Shown: positions 1-6,727 of the stretch, piece by piece
Numbering within the stretch: the stretch's first letter is position 1
Layout: every line of letters starts with the position of its first letter
NCBI GenBank assembly: GCA_945876015.1
Contig: CAMCNM010000066.1
Span: 1 to 8,844 of the forward strand
From: Gemmatimonas phototrophica
Lineage (GTDB): Bacteria; Gemmatimonadota; Gemmatimonadetes; Longimicrobiales; Gaopeijiaceae
Direction: 5' to 3'
DNA: 8,844 nt
Position numbers and translations under genes: made by a program
The notes under the pieces: generated by a model
Seen by the model: the letters and a program-made list of their open reading frames with translations, nothing else
Told to the model about the DNA's origin: nothing
The model's database searches: none

Positions 1-2038
1 GCTCTGCGCGGTCGGGCTCAAGTTCGCCGACGATCGGCGCTACTTCCTCGCGGACGAGCTTCCACGCGACGCGATCCGGCTGCAGATCTACTACTCCCAA
101 CGCGGCTATCGCGAGGCGAAGGTCGCGACGGACACGACCCGCTCCGACGACGGCAAGGTCGCGCTGAATTTCACGATCGAGGAGGGGCCACCGGTCCTGG
201 TGGACTCGATCGCGGTGTTGGGCGCGGGTGACGTCGAGGACCCCTCGCTGCTCGGCAACCTGCCGCTCGTGAAGGGTGATCCGCTCAGCCGCATCGCGAT
301 CGAGGCCACGCGCGACTCTCTCGAGAGTCGGCTGCACGATGCGGGCTACGCGTACGCGCTCGTTCTCCTGCGCACCGACTTTCCCCTCGGCTCCCAATCC
401 GCGCGCGTGACCTTCGACGTGGACCCAGGACCTCAGGCCCACTTCGGCCCCATCGAGATCTTCGGCAACCGCGAGCTGTCGGACGACGTCATTAGGCGCA
501 TGATCAGGTTCCGCGAGGGCGATCTTTACGGATTCACCAAGATCCTAGACGCGCAGCGCAACCTGTTCGGGCTCGAAATCGTCCAGTACGCGCGGGTAGA
601 CACGCTGCCCACCGCGGACCTCGACACGATCATCCCGATGCGCGTGGAGATCACCGAGGGAGACGAGTACCGCGTGCGCGCCGGCGCCGGCTGGAGCACC
701 GCCGAGTGTCTGAGCACCGAGGTGCAGTGGGCCGCGCGCAACTTCCTGGGCGGCGCGCGGCGGCTCCAGGTCCGCGGGCGGGTCTCGAACGTGTTCGCCG
801 AGCGCCTGCACGATCTGTTCTGCGCGCAGGCGGGCGTCGGGGCGTATGGGCGTCTCAACTACCTGGTCGCGGTGGACTTCGCCCAGCCCTGGATCTTCTC
901 CCCGCGCAACTCGCTCTCGCTGGGACTCTACGGCGAGCGCACGAGCCTGCCCGATGTGTTCGTGCGCAAAGCGATCGGCGTGAACGCAGTGCTGGTGCGC
1001 TCGATGGGCCGCGGGACCTCGCTCGCGCTCTCGTACCGCCCCCAGCTCTCGCTGCTCGATGCCGCGGAGGTGTTCTTCTGCACGAGCTTCCTCGCGTGCG
1101 ACCCGGCCGACATCGCCATCATCCAGCGCGCGAGTTGGCTCGCGCCGGTCGGGGCGAGCCTCTCGACGAACCGCACCGACAACCTGCTCAACCCGCGCTC
1201 CGGTTACCGCGCCGCGCTCGACCTCGAGCACGCGTCGCGGTTCACCGGCTCGAACTACGCCTACGAGCGGGTGCTCGCCGAGGCCAGCGTCTACCGGCCG
1301 CTCGGCGCGGGCGTGGTGGCGTCACGGCTGCGTGGTGGATGGGTCGCGCCCGGTGAGTTCTCGCTGCTGCAGGGGAGCCAGGCCGGGCGCGACGTCGTCC
1401 ATCCGCAGAAGAGGTTCTTCGCGGGGGGCTCCAACAGCGTGCGCGGGCTCGCCCAGAACCGGCTGGGCCCCAAGGTACTGACCGTGAACGTGGAGAGGCT
1501 GCTGGTGCCCGACACCGTGGGTGGGCAGCCGATCTGCGCGGTCGCCCAGGTGGTGACCCGCGCGTGCGATGCGAGCGCCCTCGACACGCTCGACGGCGGG
1601 CGGTTCACGCCCCAGCCGACCGGAGGGACCCGGCTCATCGAGGGCAACCTCGAGATCCGCTTCCCGATCACCGCGCGCGCGTTCGAGGGTGTGACGTTCC
1701 TCGACTTCGGTCAGGTGTGGAGCGAAGACCAGAAGGTGGCGCTGGGCGACCTGGAATGGACGCCCGGCGTCGGCGTCCGGTACTACAGCGCGATCGGGCC
1801 GATCCGCCTGGACTTCGGCTATCGCACGGGCGGGAGCGAGAGCCTGCAGGTGGTGACCTCGCAGGTTGCGCCGTGCACTCCGCGTCCGGGCGACGAGCTC
1901 TGCATCGAGGTCTCACCCGGCGCCGGCTTCACGCGCGCGGGCCAGCTCGCGGTGATGGAGCCGCGGGTGCCCTTTCCGACGAAGCTCTCGTTCGTTCGGC
2001 GGCTCCAGGTGCACTTCTCCATCGGACAGGCGTTCTGA
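1..2038 (+). CDS. Omp85-family outer-membrane assembly protein (BamA/TamA type), 5' partial
   Basis: The frame is open from base 2 to the TGA at 2036-2038, giving 678 visible residues; the true start lies upstream. Omp85 proteins insert beta-barrel proteins into the outer membrane. Visible residues 1-66 are most of a POTRA domain (GYREAKV turn, then a strand ending in EEGPP). Two further POTRA units follow at about 62-153 and 147-230 (IEIFGNREL, FREGDLY). The barrel runs from about 235 to the end. It carries LNPRSGY at about 396-402, the loop-6 signature GGSNSVRGL at about 475-483 (VRGL where VRGF/Y is usual), GNLEIRFPI, GPIRLDFGY, and a C-terminal Phe typical of the outer-membrane beta-signal. 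Three POTRAs would fit TamA; BamA usually has five, and more may lie upstream, so I do not choose a symbol. The tamB gene 2 bp downstream favours a TamA-like role, although BamA can partner TamB in bacteria without TamA. Eight cysteines lie in the barrel, mostly as close pairs. Confidence 0.93.
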   Translation, partial: LCAVGLKFADDRRYFLADELPRDAIRLQIYYSQRGYREAKVATDTTRSDDGKVALNFTIEEGPPVLVDSIAVLGAGDVEDPSLLGNLPLVKGDPLSRIAIEATRDSLESRLHDAGYAYALVLLRTDFPLGSQSARVTFDVDPGPQAHFGPIEIFGNRELSDDVIRRMIRFREGDLYGFTKILDAQRNLFGLEIVQYARVDTLPTADLDTIIPMRVEITEGDEYRVRAGAGWSTAECLSTEVQWAARNFLGGARRLQVRGRVSNVFAERLHDLFCAQAGVGAYGRLNYLVAVDFAQPWIFSPRNSLSLGLYGERTSLPDVFVRKAIGVNAVLVRSMGRGTSLALSYRPQLSLLDAAEVFFCTSFLACDPADIAIIQRASWLAPVGASLSTNRTDNLLNPRSGYRAALDLEHASRFTGSNYAYERVLAEASVYRPLGAGVVASRLRGGWVAPGEFSLLQGSQAGRDVVHPQKRFFAGGSNSVRGLAQNRLGPKVLTVNVERLLVPDTVGGQPICAVAQVVTRACDASALDTLDGGRFTPQPTGGTRLIEGNLEIRFPITARAFEGVTFLDFGQVWSEDQKVALGDLEWTPGVGVRYYSAIGPIRLDFGYRTGGSESLQVVTSQVAPCTPRPGDELCIEVSPGAGFTRAGQLAVMEPRVPFPTKLSFVRRLQVHFSIGQAF
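2024..2030 (+). promoter_or_regulatory. Probable ribosome binding site of tamB, inside the upstream gene
   Basis: GGACAGG lies 10 bases before the ATG at 2041, within the last codons of the Omp85 gene. It is an imperfect Shine-Dalgarno. With only CG between the TGA and the ATG, tamB is probably translated by ribosomes finishing the upstream gene. The same frame is open much further upstream (from 1564), but that stretch overlaps the conserved barrel C-terminus, so 2041 is the better start. Confidence 0.45.
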
Positions 2039-2040
2039 CG

Positions 2041-5000
2041 ATGGACGAGCTCTGGCAGCCGTCCCCGCTTCCTGAAGAGCCGCCGCCTCGGCCGCCCCGC
2101 CGCCGGTGGCGCCGCCGGCTCATGGTGATGGGATGGACCGCGCGGACGATCGCGGCCGTGCTGATCGTCGCGATCGGGCTGTTCTTCTTCCTGACCCGCA
2201 CCGACCGCGGCGCCAGCGAGGTGGTGGAGCAGGTGCTCCGCCGCCTGCCCATCCGGGGAGAGATCACCGCGACGGCCGCGCGCTCGGACGAGCTGCTCCG
2301 GGGCGTGCGGCTCTACGGTCTGTCGATCCGGGGCGACGACGGGCGCATGCTCGCGGTCGCCGACTCGGTCTCCATCCAGTACAACTGGCGGACGCTGGTT
2401 TCGGGCGACGTGGTGTTCGACTCGCTCGAGGTTTGGCAGCCGACCGTGATGCTCAGCCGGTATCCGGGGGAGCGCGAGTTCAACGTGGAGCGGATCTTCG
2501 TCTCCGAGGAGGAAGCCAAGGATACCGCCCGGACCCCGCTCAAGGACCTGATCTTCCGCGGCGTGTTGGTCCACGGCGGCGAGCTGCGCGTGCTGTATCC
2601 CGCGGGCCCGGATCCCAGCCCACGCTGGCTGACGGTGCCTTCGCCGGTGGGCGACTCTCTGCTGCGGCGCCAGACGTTCGCGGGCATCGATGCGGTGCTG
2701 CCGACCGTGCTCGTCCAGTCGCACGACACGGTGGGCCAGCGCGTGACGATCGACAGCCTCTCGTTCCTGGGCGGGATCGTCGAGGATCCGGTGCGCGTGC
2801 GTAACGCGCGGGGCAGGGTGCGCTTCGAGGACACGCGCCTCGACGTGGACTTGGACCGTCTCGTCCTCGAAGGCTCAGAGGCGCAGGGCCGCGTGTTCGC
2901 CGAGTTCCCCGGCGGGACGAATCCGATCCATTTCGGGTTCGACCTGAACTCCCCCGGGATCGATCTGGCCGATCTCGCGTGGCTGGACGGCCGCATCGGG
3001 GAGGGGCACGCCGAGGGTGGGCTCGCGTGGGACGCCCAGGGCGCCCAGAGCCGGCTGACGTTCCGCGCGCTCCAGCTGAGCGCGCCGGAGAGCCAGGTGC
3101 GGCTCGATGGCGTGGTCGTGATCGAAGGCGACCACTTCCGCATGGAGGACCTCGACGTGCGCGCCGCGCCCCTGGCGCTCGCGCGGATCGAGCCGTGGCT
3201 GGCGCGCCCGCTGCCGGTCAAAGGATCGGTCGAGGGCACCGCGGCGCTCGACGGAACGCTCGGCAACCTGGCCACGAGCGGACGCCTTACGCTGCGGCGA
3301 ACCGGACCCGGCGAAGGTCCCATCACCGCGGAGTTCGGCGGCACCCTCGATCTCGAGGGTGAGGTCGGGTTCACCGACGTGCACGCGACGCTCGATCCCT
3401 TCGACTTCGGCGCGCTCGGCGCGTTCGTCGAGGGTGCCAGGCTCCAGGGTGCGGGCAGCGTCACGATCGACGCCGCGGGCCGCGCGTCGGAAGGTATCGC
3501 GATCAACGCTGCCATCCGCCATCGGCCGGCCGGGCTCCCGGCCTCGGACGTGTTCGCGGAAGGCACGCTGCGCAAGGAGGGCGAGTGGATCCTCGATCTC
3601 AGGGGCAACCTCCAGCCGCTTTCGCTCACCGCGTTGGCGCGCGACTACCCGGGCCTTCCGCTCACCGGCCGGGTGACCGGGTCCATCGTCGCGCGCGGGC
3701 CGCTGTCGGATCTGACGCTGGTGACCGATCTCGCGACGGAGGCCGGCCGGCTCGCGGTGACCGCGCGCTTCGACGCGGCCAATCCGGGGGCGCACTACGC
3801 CGTCCAGGGTGAGGTGACCGACTTCGCGCTGTCACGCCTCGCGACCGACCTGCCCCAGCCCACGGTCATCTCCGGATTTGTGGACGTCCAGGGCCGGGGC
3901 ACCGAGCCGGGTACGCTCACTCTCGACGCCCGGGCGCGCCTTCGTCCGTCGCGGGTGGGAGGGCTGTTCGTGGACACCGCCGGGCTCGTCCTCCGCGTGA
4001 GCGGCGGCCAGCTCCGGCTGGACACCATGGACGCGGTGCTGGGCGGTGTGGCCGTGGAGGCCCACGGCACACTCGCGATGGTGTCAGGCGCCGCTCCCGG
4101 GACGATCGAGCTCACCTTCGAGAGCGACTCGCTCGGACGGCTCCGACCGCTCGTGCTCGGCGACGTGGTGATCGCGCGCGACACGCTCTCCGCGCTCGAC
4201 CGCGAGCTGCTCCTCGCCGAGGGCATCGACCCCGACACCCTGCCCACGCGCGCAGACGTGACGGTCAGCGGTGCGGTGCGCGGCCGCGCCACGCTGACCG
4301 GATCGATCGAGGACTTCACGGCCGAGGGCGAGGCTTCGTTCGACCGCATCCGCTACGGCCGCAATCTGGTCAGCGGCGCCGAGGTGACCTTCCAGGCGGC
4401 CGGGCTGCCGGGGACCGCGGGGCGCTTCGCGGTGCAGCTCGATGGCGACAGCGTGACCGCGCTCGACCGGCGGTTCGCCGACGCGCGCATCGCGCTCGAG
4501 TACACGAGCCCCCAGGGCCGCTTCGACGTCGCGCTCGTGCGGAATGAGGCGGAGAGCTACACGGCGCGCGGCGCGTTCGAGCTGCGGGGGGAGGGGGGGA
4601 GTCTGGATCTCGAGGAGATGGCACTCCGCTTCGATTCGGACACCTGGGCTCTGGAGCGACCCTCGTCGCTGGTCTGGAACGACGAGAGGGTCCGTGTGCG
4701 GGACTTCCTCGTGACGGGCGCCGCGGATTCGCTCCGCATCGCGGCGGACGGTCTGATCCCGCGGCAGGGCGCGATCGATCTTCGGCTCGACGTAGCAGGT
4801 TTGCCCCTCGAGCGGGTGGCGAGGCTGCTGCAGCGGGAGGATCTGGGGGTGACCGGCCGGGTCGCGCTGACCGCGCGCATGACCGGCACCGCCGATCAGC
4901 CGTTGATCGTCGGGGGCATCGATGCCCGCGGGCTGGACTTCCAGACCTATTCGCTCACGCGGCTGGTGGGTCAGATCGACTATGCCGATCAGACGCTCCG

Positions 5001-6627
5001 GCTCAACATGGGCGCCTGGCAGGATTCCCTGCGCGTGCTCACCGCGAGCGGCCTGGCTCCCGTGGATCTCGCCTTCCGCGAGATGGGGCAGCGCGTCCCC
5101 ACCGACCGCCAGTTGGACCTGATCGTCAACGCCGATTCGCTGCCCGCCGCGTTCGCGCTGGGCTACCTGACCAGCCTGTCGCAGGTGGAGGGCACGGTGT
5201 CCGGCCAGTTCCACGTGGTCGGTACGATCGACCGACCCTCGCCTTCGGGGACGGTCGCCCTCAACAAGGCCGCTTGGGCGATCGAGGAGCTCGGCGTGCG
5301 GCACCAGGACGTCCTCGGCACGCTGACCCTCCTTCCGGACGGGACCGTGGACGTGCAGATCGAGGGCACCTCGGGAGGCCAGCTCCGCACGACCGGGACG
5401 GTGACGCTCCAGCCGCTCAACGATCCGACGTTCAACCTCGTCAACACGGGATCGGAGTTCCTGGCGGTCCGGCGCCCGGACGTCGAGGCGACGCTGACGG
5501 GGGCGGTCGCGCTGACCGGGACCTATTCGCGGCCGGTCGTGAGCAGCGCCGAGGGCGCGCCGCTGCGCGTGGACGAAGGCGTTCTCTACGTCGAGGAGTT
5601 CCAGCGCACGGTCGGGATCGTGGACCTCGCCGATCCGGCGTTCTTCACCGTGGTGGACACCGCGGTGGTGAACCCGAGTCGCTTGCTCGGCTCCGCCACC
5701 AACCCATTCCTGCGCAACCTGCGCGTGGACGTGGATCTGACCGCGCAGGGGAACAGCTGGTTGCGCAGCGAGGAGATGAACGTCGAGATGGGCGGCGAGC
5801 TCCAGGTCGTGTACGACCGCCAGAGCCGCGATCTCGTCACTTTCGGCGCGCTCCAGGCGATCCGCGGCACCTACGCCATCATGGGGCGCAACTTCCAGGT
5901 GGAGAGCGGTACGGTCGAGTTCGTGGGCACGCCCGGCATCAACCCGATCCTGAACATCGTCGCCACCACGCGCGTGAGGCAGGGCAGCGCAGCGGCAGGG
6001 GGCGACAACATCTCCATCCAGGCCACGGTGAGCGGCACCCTGCTCGATCCGCGCGTGACCCTGGTCAGCCCGGACAACCAGATCGCGGAGTCGGACCTGG
6101 TGAGCTACCTCGTGTTCGGCGTGCCGAGCTATCAGCTGGCGTCGGGGCAGGCGGCGCAGGTGCAGTCCGCCACGCAGTCGATCGTCGGCAACGCGGTCGG
6201 CGCGGGGCTCTCGATCTTTCAGGGCACGCTCGCCTCGCAGCTGAGCTCGCTGGTCGCCCGGGCATGGGGGCTCGACTACTTCGCGATCTCGCAGCGGGAG
6301 CAGCTCAACGTCGGCTCCGACCTGGGCGGCCTGTTCGCCTCGACCACGTTCGAGGTGGGGTGGTACCTCGAGCAGGACGTGTTCGTCACGCTGCTCCTCA
6401 CGCCGCTGGCCAGCCGGACCGGCACGGGGACCAACCCGTTCGGGGGGGGCGCCCGCCTCGATTGGTCGCTGGGCTCCGGATGGACCCTCCAGGCGTTCTA
6501 CGAGGACCGCTACCTGCGTCAACCCACCCTCGGGTTCGACCAGCAGATCCTGCAAAGCAAGAAGGTGGGGGGGCTTTTCCTCTTCACCGATTGGGGATAC
6601 AACGGGGGCGGCGGCAGCGCCCCCTGA
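2041..6627 (+). CDS. tamB: TamB: inner-membrane-anchored translocation and assembly / intermembrane transport protein
   Basis: This encodes 1528 residues, longer than E. coli TamB (about 1260). TamB bridges the inner and outer membranes with its Omp85 partner and acts in outer-membrane protein assembly and phospholipid transport. Residues 1-35 are cytoplasmic, rich in Pro and Arg. One transmembrane anchor spans about 36-51. An AsmA-like N-terminal part follows (about 122-152, strand then WQPTVML and FNVERIF). The body is alternating hydrophobic/polar strands with little helix, as expected of a beta-groove, and a recurring G-x-V-x-G...G-T element starts near 394, 542, 743, 938, 1050 and 1152. 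The TamB C-terminal domain (DUF490) is clear at about 1190-1365: GTYAIMGRNFQVESG and TVEFVGTPGINPIL near 1276-1302, LLDPRVTLVS near 1335, and SDLVSYLVFG at 1351-1360. About 165 residues continue after it. The protein has no cysteine. The ATG at 2041 puts the anchor near the N-terminus, and the gene is coupled to the upstream Omp85 gene. Confidence 0.96.
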   Translation: MDELWQPSPLPEEPPPRPPRRRWRRRLMVMGWTARTIAAVLIVAIGLFFFLTRTDRGASEVVEQVLRRLPIRGEITATAARSDELLRGVRLYGLSIRGDDGRMLAVADSVSIQYNWRTLVSGDVVFDSLEVWQPTVMLSRYPGEREFNVERIFVSEEEAKDTARTPLKDLIFRGVLVHGGELRVLYPAGPDPSPRWLTVPSPVGDSLLRRQTFAGIDAVLPTVLVQSHDTVGQRVTIDSLSFLGGIVEDPVRVRNARGRVRFEDTRLDVDLDRLVLEGSEAQGRVFAEFPGGTNPIHFGFDLNSPGIDLADLAWLDGRIGEGHAEGGLAWDAQGAQSRLTFRALQLSAPESQVRLDGVVVIEGDHFRMEDLDVRAAPLALARIEPWLARPLPVKGSVEGTAALDGTLGNLATSGRLTLRRTGPGEGPITAEFGGTLDLEGEVGFTDVHATLDPFDFGALGAFVEGARLQGAGSVTIDAAGRASEGIAINAAIRHRPAGLPASDVFAEGTLRKEGEWILDLRGNLQPLSLTALARDYPGLPLTGRVTGSIVARGPLSDLTLVTDLATEAGRLAVTARFDAANPGAHYAVQGEVTDFALSRLATDLPQPTVISGFVDVQGRGTEPGTLTLDARARLRPSRVGGLFVDTAGLVLRVSGGQLRLDTMDAVLGGVAVEAHGTLAMVSGAAPGTIELTFESDSLGRLRPLVLGDVVIARDTLSALDRELLLAEGIDPDTLPTRADVTVSGAVRGRATLTGSIEDFTAEGEASFDRIRYGRNLVSGAEVTFQAAGLPGTAGRFAVQLDGDSVTALDRRFADARIALEYTSPQGRFDVALVRNEAESYTARGAFELRGEGGSLDLEEMALRFDSDTWALERPSSLVWNDERVRVRDFLVTGAADSLRIAADGLIPRQGAIDLRLDVAGLPLERVARLLQREDLGVTGRVALTARMTGTADQPLIVGGIDARGLDFQTYSLTRLVGQIDYADQTLRLNMGAWQDSLRVLTASGLAPVDLAFREMGQRVPTDRQLDLIVNADSLPAAFALGYLTSLSQVEGTVSGQFHVVGTIDRPSPSGTVALNKAAWAIEELGVRHQDVLGTLTLLPDGTVDVQIEGTSGGQLRTTGTVTLQPLNDPTFNLVNTGSEFLAVRRPDVEATLTGAVALTGTYSRPVVSSAEGAPLRVDEGVLYVEEFQRTVGIVDLADPAFFTVVDTAVVNPSRLLGSATNPFLRNLRVDVDLTAQGNSWLRSEEMNVEMGGELQVVYDRQSRDLVTFGALQAIRGTYAIMGRNFQVESGTVEFVGTPGINPILNIVATTRVRQGSAAAGGDNISIQATVSGTLLDPRVTLVSPDNQIAESDLVSYLVFGVPSYQLASGQAAQVQSATQSIVGNAVGAGLSIFQGTLASQLSSLVARAWGLDYFAISQREQLNVGSDLGGLFASTTFEVGWYLEQDVFVTLLLTPLASRTGTGTNPFGGGARLDWSLGSGWTLQAFYEDRYLRQPTLGFDQQILQSKKVGGLFLFTDWGYNGGGGSAP
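6442..6449 (+). repeat. G8 homopolymer in tamB
   Basis: A run of eight G encodes part of NPFGGGARL near the TamB C-terminus. Two other long runs lie in the same gene: G6-A-G7 at 4586-4599 and G7 at 6567-6573. The reading frame is intact across all three, because recognisable TamB sequence or a plausible beta-strand continues on both sides. Such tracts are prone to slippage in replication and to sequencing error. Confidence 0.7.
6604..6624 (+). repeat. Inverted repeat abutting the tamB stop codon
   Basis: GGGGGCG (6604-6610) pairs perfectly with CGCCCCC (6618-6624) around a 7-base loop, giving an all-GC 7-bp stem that ends directly before the TGA at 6625-6627. No T-run follows, so it is not a canonical intrinsic terminator. 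It could slow ribosomes or protect a processed 3' end, or be a by-product of Gly/Ala/Pro codons (it encodes GGGGSAP). Confidence 0.4.
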
Positions 6628-6690
6628 AGGAGCCGTTCCCTCGGCACGTAGAGCAGGGTAGCGGTGTAGGAGTCCCCGATCGATCTCGCT

Positions 6691-6705
6691 CGGACGCTTC
6701 GTCCG
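6691..6705 (+). promoter_or_regulatory. Small hairpin upstream of htpX (weak terminator-like or 5'-UTR element)
   Basis: CGGACG (6691-6696) pairs with CGTCCG (6700-6705) around a CTT loop (or a 5-base loop if the inner pair is open), followed by GTTTCCC. The T-run is only three bases, so termination would be weak. It sits 7 bases before the htpX Shine-Dalgarno and could instead affect ribosome access. Confidence 0.35.
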
Positions 6706-6712
6706 GTTTCCC

Positions 6713-6717
6713 AGGAG
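6713..6717 (+). promoter_or_regulatory. Ribosome binding site of htpX
   Basis: AGGAG lies 10 bases before the ATG at 6728. The next in-frame ATG, at 6734, would be 16 bases away, so this site supports 6728 as the start. Confidence 0.75.
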
Positions 6718-6727
6718 AAAGCGCTAC

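Larger units (their letters stand above)
6628..6727. other. tamB-htpX intergenic region
   Basis: This 100-bp gap is the only sizeable non-coding stretch in the window. It contains a short hairpin (6691-6705) and the htpX Shine-Dalgarno. I found no convincing -35/-10 pair of the housekeeping or heat-shock type. A promoter for htpX-uvrA is plausible here because the gap is much larger than the 2-bp and 21-bp gaps elsewhere, but the sequence does not show one clearly. Confidence 0.5.

Noticed and set aside
200..202. GTG at 200 as the start of the Omp85 gene
   Set aside because: The same frame is open back to base 2 and encodes good POTRA sequence (GYREAKV, EEGPP), so the gene starts outside the window.
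1564..2040. Upstream extension of the tamB frame
   Set aside because: It overlaps the conserved C-terminal strands of the Omp85 barrel in another frame and would put about 159 Arg-rich residues before the membrane anchor.
4084..6555. Very long open frame (823 codons) on the minus strand opposite tamB
   Set aside because: It is antisense to clearly conserved TamB sequence, is full of Arg/His/Gln/Glu low-complexity composition, and has no recognisable domain. Long antisense frames are expected opposite GC-rich genes.
6623..6680. Heat-shock sigma promoter for htpX (CCTGAA and CCCCGAT)
   Set aside because: The two elements are about 45 bases apart, far beyond the usual spacing, and the first overlaps the tamB stop.
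6691..6710. Strong intrinsic terminator between tamB and htpX
   Set aside because: The stem is only 6 bp and the T-run is three bases, so I list it only as a weak hairpin.
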